Below are positions 1-16,197 of a stretch of DNA of 64,000 nucleotides, in pieces. A model generated the notes under the pieces. The model had not been told where the DNA came from and searched no databases. It saw only the letters and a list, made by a program, of their open reading frames with translations. Both the position numbers and the translations under genes were made by a program. The stretch covers positions 21,808,559-21,872,558 of the forward strand of contig NC_089726.1 in the NCBI RefSeq assembly GCF_035083965.1, read 5' to 3'. Each line of letters starts with the position of its first letter. The first letter of the stretch is position 1. This DNA comes from Branchiostoma lanceolatum (lineage: Eukaryota > Chordata > Leptocardii > Amphioxiformes > Branchiostomatidae).

Positions 1-404
1 TGGAGAATGTTGGCGATCTCGGAAAAGGTTCAATAAAGGGTTTGAGGTACCGGTAAGAGGAAATAAAAACTTATCTACACTCTAAGTGTTTACTAATGGT
101 TATGTCCAAAATTATCATATTCACCAGCGTTGCGCTAGAAAACGCTGTCGTCCGTACGAAATGTAAGGAAACCAAAATGGCGGCCGGCGAAATCAAAACA
201 ACAACAAACCATAGGGGGCTGGGCTACCGGCGTTACTCAGAATTCCGAAAGGGAAAGATCGACGTCGGCATTGTTACAGAATAGCACTCGTTATGTAACG
301 TCATAGATGCTGATATCCAATAATTGGAAGGAATAAAAACTCCAAACATGTATTTCTTCGTACTCAATCTTTATTTGTAAAAGTACGGCCTGTTCTCAGG
401 CATG

Positions 405-1818
405 TCAGAGGAGGGTCAAGACCGTCTTCTCCGGGCCAAGGTCGCTAAAAGCTGCCCCAAGCGTTGCCATGGCCTTCCCCTTGTCCTTCACCTGGACGTG
501 AACTTGGCAGGGGATCAGAGGACCGCCTCCTTTCTGTCCCGCTTCGGGCCAAGGCCAAAATGATCTTCGGGGTGGCCCTGTGGCGACGCTATTCAGTGGT
601 AAGAAAAAAATATATGAAAGAGGTCAATCAATTTCACACGCCTAACGCTAATTTTTTTTTGTAGAATCGGGAATCAAAATAATATTGGTATTTCAAGACT
701 TGGATAGTGTTTGTGGTCGAAACGAAAAAGGCTACAAGTCCCATGGACGTAGACACACATAAATATTCGGTTTTACCGGTGTATTATTTATTCCTGATCA
801 ACAATCTTTACCATGTCATTGCCGTCACCTCGCCATCTGACACCATTCGACTTAGGATCGACGCCAGGCTTGCTGGTAGGTGGCCTACAGACGTCCCGGC
901 GATCTGTCTGACAGTGAGACGACGCTTGACGTCGGTGACTAGGTCGTGCTGATCCACTGGAATCTGTCCCAGCGCTGGCATGAACACCGCCATAGCGTTC
1001 TTGTCATGTTGGTTGTCGTGCTCCGACACTACATTCAACCTTAGCCCAATTAACGGCCGCCGCTGATAGATATGATATCTGCAGAAGTGTGTATTTGTTT
1101 TAGAATCAAAGTCCTTGAAATGTTTATTGTCTTTGTTTTAAATACAAAATGTTTTGTGTTGAATAAAAGACATAACATAGAATGTCCATGGATAACCAAG
1201 ACAGAGGGAAATCGAAGAAAAAATGTCATCTCTACTATATTTCGGTGATGACAATGAGTTACGTACCCTTTTATCACAGCGTTGCTAATAGTGATCTCCA
1301 AGGCGCTCTCCTCGGGGGGCGGGGGGGAAGATGCTCTTTTCTTCCTCTGTTTTAGCTCCGAGTTTTCGCTTTTACCTAATGGGATAGTCCAACTTTAATA
1401 CATGCACGTGAACAGGACTATATAAGCCTTGCAGTGACCGAAGGTATCGAAATGTTATAAAAAAATCTAGCGGCAAAATGTGCAGTTAAAATTTGTGCAC
1501 ACCGGCCACACATGTTTTAATTTTACGGGGAATGAGTTAATGAGCCATCATCACTTTTACAAAGCTTTACGTATTGGATAAATACAACAGTACACACAAA
1601 TGGGAGGTAGCTAACACTTACGTTTTCTATCCATATTTCCTCTGAAAGCTCCAATGACAGAAATGTGCGAGTCCTGCAAATCTGACTTTCTCCGGTGAAC
1701 GCCAACTGTAAATGCCCTTTTCTCTTACTCCGTCCTTCCGCTATGACACGGAAGACAATGGCCAGACACTGTAGGCTCCTTTCATGTTTGCCCCAAGCAG
1801 CTTTCACACAGCAGTGGG
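405..1818 (-). CDS. HIRAN-domain protein gene of a DNA transposon (5' end unresolved)
   Basis: Four exons on the minus strand join in phase: 1818-1622, 1310-1267, 1039-812 and 588-405 (stop TGA 407-405). Each internal border is GT/AG. The 228-nt third exon carries a HIRAN-like signature: an acidic V-x-E-x-D-N-x-x-D-K-N-A-x-A-V stretch followed by G-H-L-P about 45 residues later. The last exon continues with V-x-T-G and a conserved-looking P-C before ending. An AATAAA signal (plus 371-376) lies about 30 nt past the stop. HIRAN domains (known from HLTF) bind single-stranded 3' DNA ends. The gene runs divergently from the transposase at 2008 and I infer both belong to one element. The first exon must begin upstream of 1818 with one coding base; I could not place it, and reading frames in 1819-1930 suggest either an intron or a frameshift. 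Function is inferred from the domain only. Confidence 0.6.
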
Positions 1819-2007
1819 CTACAATATGTGAGCTTCAATATTTTCACTCCCTTGTACCACTCGGCACAGGGCGTCTTCACAGGACACAGATTGCGCTAAC
1901 TGCGACTGGAACTTATTAAAAAAGAATACAGAAATGGGCAATAAAAACGTCCCGCGCGTTGTTTTCCCACCACACTGCCACACTCACGGCTTTGGAGTTT
2001 CAGCAGC

Positions 2008-5000
2008 ATGGCCGCGTCAAATGGTTCTGGTAAGAAGAGGAAAAAAGTTTCGATTTCAGAAAAGTATGATCTCGGGAAGCGCTGCTTCGAGTTCAAGAAA
2101 CAATATGAAGAAGAGGCCGCTGCTCTTTCCATCAGATATGATTCAAAACACAAAAAGTGGGTTCAACCGAAGCCGAAAGTCGGGTATCTCGCTAGGACGG
2201 TAAGGGCAGCTTATCCAGCGCTGGCGACAGCAGCGAGCGACGACCCAGATTTTCTGGCAACAAGGCAAGTTGTTCGGCGCGCCCTACTTGAGTACGAGTC
2301 AAATCTTGAAGACCCCACTGCTGTGAATGAGGTTCCACGCAAGAAACAGTACCGTCAGCCAGGGGGCGGGAGAAAGCAGGCTATACCAGAAGTTCGTCAA
2401 GCAGTCTTCCAGTGGTAAGTAAATCTGATTATATTCAACTTCAAGAATTACTTTTATACACTCACTAAATGTGCAGGTTTGTTTCTGTGCTATATGTGTC
2501 GGCCTGATTTTTGACGGGTCAGAGTAAAAAAAGTACTAGTACAAAAGTTGGTTCACTTTTATCTGCAACGTTTTAGAAAATAGAGTGTACATATGATATG
2601 CTGTGTATACTTTGCAATGTGTGTTTGATATTAGTCAGTTCCATGTCACCGCGCGGGTTTTAAGAATATATATTTGTAGTGGTTTAAAAAGCCCCAATGG
2701 TTGACTTGTTGACATTTGTCAAATTCACACGTTGGTATCCGTGACACGTCACACGTTTAATCTCCTGCTACGCTCCAAGGCGCTACCATGGGATATATAT
2801 AGATAAAGTGCTATGCTGTCCGCTACGGCTGTGACAGATGACCGGCGAGTGAACGATTTATACATGTAGGGGACACAGGAAAGAAAAAGTGTTGTGAAGG
2901 AAAAGATAGAGAAATTGTTATCATCATCATTTTATTTATAATTACGTCCGTTCACAATTGAACAAGTAAGTAAAGTAAGTACAACTGAATATCCATTATT
3001 AGGATACGAAACGACAAATTCCAAAACATAATTTTATCTATTTCTTTGTATACGTTCCCCGTGGCACCAAATGGATTGTTCCAGTCATGTGACTTTCCAG
3101 ACATCCCGGCGTCTCCTTGTGTCACGTGCCGCGCCTCTACTATGACAGAACAAGAGCAGAACCACGTAGTCGGCGTGAACAAAGGGCCAATGTTGTAAGG
3201 GAAAATAATTGGGTGTTTTGAGAATTGATACCCTTACGTTGAATAAAATGTATGACTTCTAGCTTCCTATTGTCCGTCGCTCTTTACCGCAAACATAAAA
3301 GATTAATAATCTGTACAGACACTAGTAAGGGAGGGATAATCTAAAGGTGAAAATTCCTAAGGAGCGTTTTGTTTTAAAAGCGATCTTTGACGGGCGCGGC
3401 AGGGCGGGGCGGGGCGGGGCGGGGCGGGGTGGATCGGGCGGGCACGTTTCTCTTGTGGTTCGGTAAACAAAGGCTTGTGTAGACGCGCCGCGATGGGGGC
3501 GGGTGGCATCAGCAAGAAGTATGTGTAGCGATTTAAAAACAACTGCGTGGTGATATGTGAACTGGACTGTGTTTACACTTCGGTGAGTGTATTCGAAATT
3601 GCAAATCCAGCATATCTTTTAAAAACTGTATGATTTTTTTTTCCAACAAAAGACAAAAATAATTGCTATATCTGTATGTATCACAAAACTGTTATATCAT
3701 AATAGAATCAACAGAAAAATGACGTATCTTTACTTCTCAACAGGTTTGTTGATGTGCGTGGGACATTAAAAGCCCGGTTGCCAAGAAAGGTGTTTGTGTT
3801 GAAGTGCAAACAACTGTACCAAGAGTATCTGCAGCAGAAGGGCTTACACCCAACAGAAGAGGAGAGGATCAAGTTCAGCGACTGCTGGGTTCACGGTTGG
3901 CAAGAAGAGTACCGGGTTTCCCTGAAACACCCCAACAAGCGCTTTGCTGTGACAGAGCCTGTTCGCAAAGATAGGATCATTCAGTTCATTAAGAACATGA
4001 TTCGGGCCAGAATTTTCTTTGAGAAAACACTCAAAGTCAAGGATGTTGATATCATCAATGGTGACCAGATGCCACTCCACCGAAATGAGACTGCAGGACA
4101 GAAAACCATGAGTTTAAAGGACTGTCCAACCTATGTTAAGGAGAACTACATGCAATCAAGGGAAAGGGTGACTGCCTTTACCCAGGTTTCCAGCAAACAA
4201 GGTCTTGTGATACCCCCACAGTTTGTGTTCAAGGGAAAGGGCACAATTTTGCAGGGCAGGCTAAATCGCCCAGAGGGGGTGTTCACACATTGGGGTCCTA
4301 AGGGGTCATACCGGATGAATACCATGATGGCCACAATCGAAACCTTGCCAAACTTGAAGACCCAGAACCTGTTCACCCTGAGTCAGTGGGCCATCTACAT
4401 CCTAGACGACTATTCAGTCCACGTCACCGAGGAAGTCAGGAAGGCTCTACTGGCCCGGGGTTACATCCTTGTTTGCATCGGTGGTGGAATAACAGGGGAT
4501 GTGCAGGTGAACGATACTCACATTCACCGTACCTTGAAAGCGGCCTACAGGGAGCGGGAATCGAAGCTCATGATCCGTCAGCTCTCCGAAAATCCACTCA
4601 AGATTCCTTCCCCCTCCAGAGATGACATGATGGCCATGCTCGTTGACAGCTGGAAGTCCCTCGAGATAGACACCTCCATGGCATTGAAGGAGAACTTTAT
4701 TTCAAATGCCTTAGATGGAACTGAGGACATGTTCGTTCGGGACAAGCTGTTCCAGCTAGTGGGAGCAGAGATCGTGGCATTTCGCAATGAGGAGATGTCA
4801 AAGGAGCCTCCCAAAACCATCAGGGACCTCCTTGCCACCATTACTCCTCCGGAAGGAGTCCGTCGTGCCACCGTAGAGAGGGAGGATCCAGTGGATGAAG
4901 GGCGTGAGCTCCTGGATGCAGATGACGGGGAGCTGGAGTTCAACCTCGAGGTGGAGTGTGAGGCTGAAGATGAGGATGAAGGTTCAGCCCCTGTGGCTGA

Positions 5001-5751
5001 AGATCAGGATGAAGGTTCAGCCCCTGCACCAGCACCAGTACCGGTAGCACCAGAATGTAGCACTAGTAGTACAATATCCTCAGGATATATTGGCTTGCCT
5101 ACTGATACGGCAGATCCTAGCATCAACAAGGATGCAGTGTTCTTGAATGAAATAGGCAAAGTGCTTAATAGCTGTGGCAAAGAAACATCCACTCTAATGT
5201 TGCCACACCTTTGCCACATGCGCTCTGCATATGCCAAGGCCCGAAACAGTGTAAAGAATCGACTGAAATCAAACACATCTCTGGCACAGAGTTTGGTGGC
5301 GTCCACCACAGACATGCCTGTTCCTGTATCTTCATCCACACCTGTGTCTCCGTCTCCACCCACACCTGTGTCTCCGTCTCCACCCACACCTGTGTCTCCG
5401 TCTTTATCCACACCTGTGTCTCCATCACCATCTGGCACTAGCCCTGTTACTCCACCCTGTTCCATTTCAGACAGTACACCCATGCCACCTGTGTCACTGA
5501 ATGTAAGTGATCACGTTTTGGTTAAGTATGGGAGTCTTGAAATGCCAGCAGTAGTTGTACGGGGGGAACAGGATGGGCTTGCTGTGAGGTATTTTGAACA
5601 TGTCAGCGTTGCTAGTAGTAGCACATCTTCAGGGCTGTATGCAGCACAAGAGTATGAGTATGAGGTGCTGCAAGATGATGTCATTAAAAACATTGCAGCA
5701 CCTACAATCAAGCAACATGGCAGTCGTATCTACTACATGTTTGCTGATTAG
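2008..5751 (+). CDS. DDE-type transposase with C-terminal tail (two exons, 804 aa)
   Basis: Exon 1 is 2008-2414 (donor GTAAGT) and exon 2 is 3744-5751 (acceptor CTCAACAG); the phases join to give 804 residues without a stop. The N-terminal ~135 residues are basic (KKRKK near residue 9) and may bind DNA. The catalytic region resembles the Tc1/mariner-pogo DDE_1 type: Asp243 in NGDQMPLH, Asp357/358 in YILDDYSVH, and Asp388 in GGGITGDVQVND, a probable DDD triad. Residues ~490-530 are acidic. A 24-bp tandem repeat at ~5337-5430 encodes T-P-V-S-P-S-P-P. The last ~80 residues (starting DHVLVKYG) look like a small SH3/Tudor-type barrel, which is unusual for a transposase. The intact frame, spliced structure and nearby TIR suggest a young or recently active element; domestication is the alternative. 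The start codon ATG at 2008 precedes a run of lysines and has no in-frame rival downstream in exon 1 of similar fit. Confidence 0.75.
3391..3432 (+). other. G-rich tract (GGGGC repeats), possible G-quadruplex/Sp1 sites
   Basis: Within the transposase intron, about five consecutive GGGGC units stand out from otherwise AT-rich sequence. Runs of four guanines at this spacing fit a G-quadruplex and contain overlapping GGGGCGGGG Sp1-type boxes. It may be a remnant promoter or a structural feature of the element; nothing in the sequence decides. Confidence 0.5.
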
Positions 5752-6537
5752 TATATTGGAAACCATGAAGCCTGTTCTATTACTTTGTATCATTGCTTAA
5801 TCTTATTGTGCATCTCAAAACTTATAAGTATAAGATGATTTGTCAGAGCTGATGTTGCTATGTGGCTGTTAACTATGATGTACATTGAAGGTTTGTTAAG
5901 GTATGACACTACTAGTATAGTATTCTCTTACCAGGTAGCCTTTTTTTCATCAATGATTATATTTTTAAGCTATAAGATGACTTTTTGACAGTGCTAATGA
6001 AGCTTTGTGGTCGTTTACTGTACTTAAATTGTAACTATGCTTATGTACTCTTTTATTTTTACATCATGTTATGCTAAAGGTAACTATATTACTACTGGTA
6101 GTAAGTGTAAGTTTGTGCTCAGGCATGACTAGTCATTTGTAACTAGACAGCCATCTTGTTTTACTTTGCAACAATAATTATACTTCCAAACTACAAGTGT
6201 TGCCTTTTGGCTCTATTTGCTGTCCATTTATATCCCTAATTGCAAGTAACAGGGTCATAGACGCGCACATACACCTACAGAACACGTCTTAGTAGCATAG
6301 ACATAGTAATACATGTCAATTTTGAAATTTTCCGGGGGGTACTTATATTCCAGGGGGTACTTATATTAGATTTTGAAGATTTGTCCGGGGGGTACTTATA
6401 TTCCAGGGGGTACTTCTATTTGAGAGGTGAGAGTACATCAGCAAATTTCTGGTAGAAACAAGTGATATTTTGGCCCATCTTGCACATTACGTTTAACTGA
6501 GTTACATCAAAACGGAAGGAAACAGACATATTTCTCA

Positions 6538-10924
<4,387 letters not shown>

Positions 10925-11228
10925 CTTGGTGCGTGTTCTGTTCAACCACTGCAACCAACCAAATGAAACTTTTCACTCAAAAAACAAACGTTGATGAACA
11001 TAAATCAATCATTTTACTGATAAAAGATGCATTGCTAAAATTTCAAATGAATCTGAAAGCTATATTGATGTAATATTTTATTTCTTAATAATATTTTCAT
11101 CATTTCAACATTTGGTAGTGGTGTACCTGACCTATGACCTTCATGATCGCCATTTTGTGTTGGTTTGAATCAGAACAGCTGTTCTTTGTTTCTTTGTTGT
11201 GTATTTTGGAGATTTCAGAAAAAGGTGG
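10925..11228. promoter_or_regulatory. Shared divergent promoter region of PFKFB and YOD1
   Basis: PFKFB starts at 10924 on minus and the untranslated first exon of YOD1 ends at 11228 on plus (donor GTAAGT at 11229), so both transcripts start within about 300 bp. No TATA box is evident. Transcription start sites are inferred. Confidence 0.5.
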
Positions 11229-11631
11229 GTAAGTTATGGTTTATCCCAGTCAGAAAACGAAACGTCTGTGAATTCAGCTATTGTATTTGTATACCCAGTT
11301 CTTAAAGGTTCACACAGACTTTGAAGCTATAATTTATAACATAATTGCCTTGTGTTCCATAATTTTGGAAAACCAAGGCCAGTTGGCTCAGAAATGTTTA
11401 TTCTTGTCCTTATGATGTGAAACGGTTTTCAAAAAGCCCTTCTTTTCAAAGTTCAAAGATATTGAGATAAAATTATCAAATTCTTTATCTGTGATACACC
11501 AAGGAAGTATACCTGATTAGAGTCAAATGATTCATCCTGAGTCACTATAAGTTTGAATTTAGATTATTATTAGAACATGACATAATATTTTGTTCACCTT
11601 TTACTCTTCATGTTAGAAGCAGTCGACAACA

Positions 11632-12573
11632 ATGAGTGGGTCCGGTTCAGCTCTCACGCTACGGTGCAAGTCCAAGAACGGTCAGCACCTCATGAAGGGA
11701 CTCACGACGCAGTCTACGGTCGCCGACCTTCAACGTCTCATCGCTGAGCTCACCAACATCCCGAAGGATTCGCAGAAGATCTTGATCGGTTTCCCTCCCC
11801 ACCCCATTAAGTTCGAAGGGGAGGCCGCGCCGCTGAACAGTTTACCGATATGTTCTGGTGACACGTTAGTGATAGAGGAAGACAGGAGCAAGACGCCGGC
11901 TCCAGTACCTTCGAACAAGCGTACGATCCCGACGAGTAACAGCAACTTTAGTTTGTCCGGGCAGGGCGTGATGACGCGCAAAATCGTGCCAGCAAACAAC
12001 TCCTGCCTCTTCACCGCCATCGGTTTTGTCATGGAGGGAGGGGTCATGGACTTGTCGCGTGCCACGCAAATGCGGAATCTGATTGCCGACGTCGTCGCCT
12101 CCAATGACGTCCTTTACAACGAAGCTCTCCTTGGAAAGAGCAACGCCGAGTACTGCGCGTGGATTCTTAACGCCGAGAGCTGGGGAGGGGCTATCGAAGT
12201 CTCCATCTTATCTAAAGTCTACGAGACCGAAATAGACGTTGTTGACATCCAGTCTTGCAGAGTAGACCGCTTCGGAGAAGACAGTAGGTATGACCAGCGT
12301 GTGCTCCTGTTGTATGATGGTATCCACTACGATGCCCTATACATGGAGGCGCTAGACCCTAACCTTCCCGCGAAAACCATCTTCCCAACGACTGATGACT
12401 CCATCCTCGCCCTGGCGCAGGAGTTCGCTACCGAAGCCCGCAGTAACCGGCAGTTTACAGACGTGTCCGGCTTCACGCTGCGCTGCCTGGTGTGTAACAC
12501 GTGTCTGACGGGGCAGAAACAGGCCCAGGAACACGCCACGCAGACGGGACACATCAACTTTGGCGAGGTCTAA
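11632..12573 (+). CDS. YOD1: Ubiquitin thioesterase OTU1 (YOD1), OTU-family deubiquitinase
   Basis: The 313-residue protein shows the full YOD1 layout: an N-terminal ubiquitin-like (UBX-like) segment (~5-82), an OTU protease domain (~113-240) and a C-terminal C2H2 zinc finger (C285, C288, H301, H307). The nucleophile is Cys125 in NNSCLF and the general base His232 in DGIHYDAL. Family members trim ubiquitin from p97/VCP-bound substrates in ER-associated degradation. Oddly, the residue three before the cysteine is Asn122 where the family normally has Asp. The coding region is one exon. A 5'UTR intron runs from 11229 (GTAAGT) to 11616 (TGTTAG), 15 nt before the ATG. AATAAA at 12596-12601 follows the stop closely. 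It lies head-to-head with PFKFB. Confidence 0.95.
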   Translation: MSGSGSALTLRCKSKNGQHLMKGLTTQSTVADLQRLIAELTNIPKDSQKILIGFPPHPIKFEGEAAPLNSLPICSGDTLVIEEDRSKTPAPVPSNKRTIPTSNSNFSLSGQGVMTRKIVPANNSCLFTAIGFVMEGGVMDLSRATQMRNLIADVVASNDVLYNEALLGKSNAEYCAWILNAESWGGAIEVSILSKVYETEIDVVDIQSCRVDRFGEDSRYDQRVLLLYDGIHYDALYMEALDPNLPAKTIFPTTDDSILALAQEFATEARSNRQFTDVSGFTLRCLVCNTCLTGQKQAQEHATQTGHINFGEV

Positions 12574-12595
12574 CACGCCCCCTACACGCAGAATT

Positions 12596-12601
12596 AATAA
12601 A
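12596..12601 (+). terminator. Polyadenylation signal of YOD1
   Basis: A canonical AATAAA lies 23 nt after the YOD1 stop. A second AATAAA near 12912 could serve a longer 3'UTR. Confidence 0.5.
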
Positions 12602-13876
12602 TGCAGTACTCGTTTTCAAATGCTTTATCCAGCTGGGTGGCAAGAAAAACCATAGCCATTTGACTTTGACTTGTTTGAGTCTGAAAAGGCACTAGCAATT
12701 TTGAATTTTCGACATAAGTTTTATAGTACATGTATGTCTCTTTAGATAATATTGTATGGCAGAAACATGACAATAGGTGTAATAACATAAAATCTGAAAT
12801 TTTGGGCTTCCAACATGGCAACAAAAGGATTTACGAAATGACCAGTGGGAAAATAAAGAGCCCAAGTCCCAGAATACCTTTTGCGAAACTTGCCAACATG
12901 TTTACAAGTTAAAATAAATGTTATAGCTGGTTTTGGGAAAGTGTTTTGCTACAATACATCATAGAAGTCTCTTCCGAGCTTTAGTATTTTGTTTTCATGG
13001 AAATGATAACATATATATACTATTTTATCTTTTGCTGCAATTACTAAGCTTTAATTATTGTCTCCCTGCCATGTTTTATTTTTGTGTTATTCCATTTTTA
13101 TCGTCTCTTTATTAAAGGACTACCAAGACAAAAGTTTAATGAATTTGGAAATCCTTTTTTTGTGGTGTGTACATATATACAATGAACAATGTAGTTGAAG
13201 TTTACAAACATTTCTAAAATTTGTAAGTACTGCAGTTCTATAAGAGGAGGAATGATGACAATATGGAAACAATTACATTTCATTACGTGGTAATGTTAAA
13301 GGTGTACTAGAAGCATTGTATTTGGTTATATTCATTAGAAAGTGTGAGAACCATTTATTTAGATGGTGGTGTACCTACCTATGCACCAGCATTCAAGTCA
13401 GAACAGCAGTTTTTAGAATACAGTTACTAGTACAAGCTAAATGCCGTTTCTTTACATATTAGAGCAACTTTATTTATCCGTGATATTTAAGTGCAGTGAT
13501 AAAATCCACTTGTATTTGAACCTCCCTGTAGCTAAGCCCGGTAACCAATGCAAATTTGGAGCCAAAAGGCTTGTGTTTTAAAATGCCTCTTGCAGCAACA
13601 ATTATTATACATTGGGCCATGTTGATTTGATTATATGGATGACATCTGAGCGCGCATCAATTTTCGTCCATCTCCAAAGAAAAAAAAAATCGGCCATACT
13701 GTAAATCATACAAAGCAGCTGAAAAATGAGAAAATGTATGCTGTAAATTACAAACAAAAAAAAAATTTCCGAAAAGGGATACTAATGTCGGAGAATGCCA
13801 AAGTCAATTCCAAAAAGAAGATGTGAAACACTGAAAGAACAAAACTGAAGAATACATTACTCGGTTTACCATACTC

Positions 13877-14071
13877 TAGCCTCCATAGCAGGCTCTGAAC
13901 CGGCCTTTTTGGGGGCTAAACCTTTTGCAGCCAGCCCGTAACCATCAGCCACCCCCGTAACCATTTTGTCGGTAAAATAGTTACGGGGGTGGGTGATGAT
14001 TACGGGCTGGCTGCAAAAGGTATATTATTTAGCCCCCTAAAAGGCCGGTTCAGAGCCTGCTATGGAGGCTA
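13877..14071. mobile_element. Foldback MITE with TAGCCT/AGGCTA ends
   Basis: About 195 bp with long inverted arms (TAGCCTCCATAGCAGGCT at the left, its reverse complement at the right) around a centre near 13967. Flanks ACCATACTC (13868-13876) and ACCATACTG (14072-14080) match at 8 of 9 positions, read as a 9-bp target duplication. The ends match those of the smaller foldback at 47181-47281. Confidence 0.8.
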
Positions 14072-15839
14072 ACCATACTGTGTGTTTAGTTTTGTTCATC
14101 CTTCCTGACCACGTAGATTTGATAATGAAGGCAACTTTTTTTTTTGCCAAACATTTTTTTTATTCCCATGCTCGTATGAGTTTTGGAGTTCCCTGAGGAT
14201 GTCATCCATAATCAAATCCACATGGCCTTGAATGTTAACAGAATTGAATGCCATGTTTTACTAAATGTTGCAGTAAGAAATACGTTTTTGTGACAGATGC
14301 ATACACAAACAGAAATGATGACAAGTGTACATGTGTTTGTATGTATAGATGTTTTTATTACTCCTTGTTGAATAGCAAAATGCTATAATAGACTTTGCCA
14401 ATAAACATGTCTTTGTGACTGAATAGTTGTGCTTGGATGGAAACTGGCATCTTTAGACTACTGGTGTAAATAACTTGGACACATTGAATTCTTAAGTACA
14501 TTGTAAATAATTGAAAAAGCCTATCTTCCCAAAAATTCTGACAAAATTTCCAGCTGAAAATTTATTACTGGCAGAAGAACTTTTTTCTAACATTCACTGT
14601 TACGGTACCAGTAGCACATTTTTTTTTTTTTACATTTTTCTTTTCCACCAAGTTTTGTGTTATACTTGTAGTCTCCCATTGAAATTAAGCGACAAGTAGC
14701 ATAGCAGAAGAACCCACATGTAAAATATGGTAAGACACTGTAACACATGTAGCTAAACAATAATGAATTTTAGGCCATAAAACACCATATTGTGTGTTTG
14801 ACATCATAGTTTTATGTGATATACAAGCTTTCTCAACCTACTTAACAAAAAATGCATAATGGTTGGGGTACCAAAATACTAACATTTTTTTAATAACGTC
14901 AATTTTCTATGACGTACATTTTCATCACATAGTCTTCAGCAAATACCTGCAATTCCTAACCCCGCTACCTGATGGCGCTATTCAACCATCAAAGGAATAC
15001 ACAAACAATTCTGACCCAGGACCACTGAAATAACTAGTACATAACCATCCTTTAGATTAATATCTATACATCATATGGGCTCTATTGCGCATCCCATACA
15101 TTTGCTATAGCGAATAATAGCAGCAACACATACATTACATACAAATTTGACCAATTCTACATGCAGAGATGGTGTGAGGAGATACATTGTATATTAATTG
15201 CAGAGAATAAGCTTTAACTTTTTTCCGTATTTCACTACAGAATTCATGAAATAAAATTAAACAGAAGCATCATAGCAAACATAGCACCAAAGTTGAAAAT
15301 AAATGAAGGTCTTTTTTGACTGGCCCCGTGGCTTTAGAAAAACGGCATGTTTTCTAGTTGCCTTCTAAATTTTGGCAATGAAAAAACAACACTTTCTTCA
15401 TTTAAATTTCAAGCACTTGACAGATTAAAGCAGCAATATTAATGATCATTATGAAATGTGCAGCATGCGCAGATATACAAATAAGCATCATGTTAGGGTC
15501 AAATTCTTGGCACATATACTGTACATTTCGAGACATTGGTTTCAATGTGATACATAGGGGTGTCTGATCATGAATGAGCAAGGAATTACAACTATTTCAC
15601 TATTAATATCCAAGCAGATATTGATACGGTAAATTTTCGTGCTTTCTAGCTTCCATGTTTATGCTAACTATCAAGATAAATGGGCAAAGAACATTCAAAC
15701 TATAACATTTTAAGGAAAAACAAAAACAACATTTAACATGCCTTAGAGATTATGTGTATCTCACAACTTGAAGCTCTTATTTTAATTTAGGATCAAAGCT
15801 GATCATAAACATGTACACTGTACAAGGGTACACTTTAAA

Positions 15840-16197
15840 GGTAAGGTAAAGCAGGCATCCTCGATTGAGGTGAAGCATAATGCTTTTTCAAGTAGCTAGT
15901 GGTAGTGCAATGCGGCTTCGCCACGGCTCACGTTTTTTGGCCAAGCACACCGGGTCACCCCTACTCTTCTCGATAAGTGTGTTGGGTTCTTTTACATGCA
16001 GAGGTTTGACGCCCTAAAGCTCCCTCATACACGGGGCCGCCGTCTTTACGTCCCCATCCGATAGGACGATGCGCATCTCTTCCAGTCATGTCCAGGCCCG
16101 GGCGCGAACTCGGGCCGCTGGCTCCACGGAATTTGAACCAGATGTGGTGAGAGGCAGAGTGTGCAGACCTCTACACCACGCGGACACGACTAAAAGT
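15840..16197 (-). mobile_element. tRNA-derived SINE, minus orientation
   Basis: The minus strand begins with a tRNA-like head: an A-box-like GTGGTGTAGAGG near 16190 and a B-box-like GAGTTCGCGCCC near 16105. A conserved body follows, with a tail of short pyrimidine-rich repeats near 15840. The body recurs at 47034-47345 (for example GTGTTGGGTTCTTTTAC in plus orientation), confirming a repeat family. Confidence 0.7.

Larger units (their letters stand above)
1..6433. mobile_element. Two-gene TA-target DNA transposon (left end outside window)
   Basis: The right terminus is the 17-bp sequence ending GAGAGGTGAGAG at 6433, followed by TA (6434-6435). The same terminus in inverted orientation bounds a 1.9-kb element at 57174-59089, also flanked by TA, so this is a terminal inverted repeat and not chance. 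The ~100 bp inside it repeats a GGGGGTACTTATATTCCA-like motif, also shared with the second element. A TA target duplication agrees with the Tc1/mariner/pogo-type transposase at 2008-5751. I did not find the left TIR in the first 2 kb, so the element starts outside the window or has lost that end. Assigning both genes to this element is inference from position. Apart from the two genes, 5752-6330 and the intron 2415-3743 show no coding signal. Confidence 0.6.

Noticed and set aside
3754..3756. A start at 3754 for the transposase
   Set aside because: That codon is GTG and follows a splice acceptor at 3743; exon 1 (2008-2414) joins in frame.
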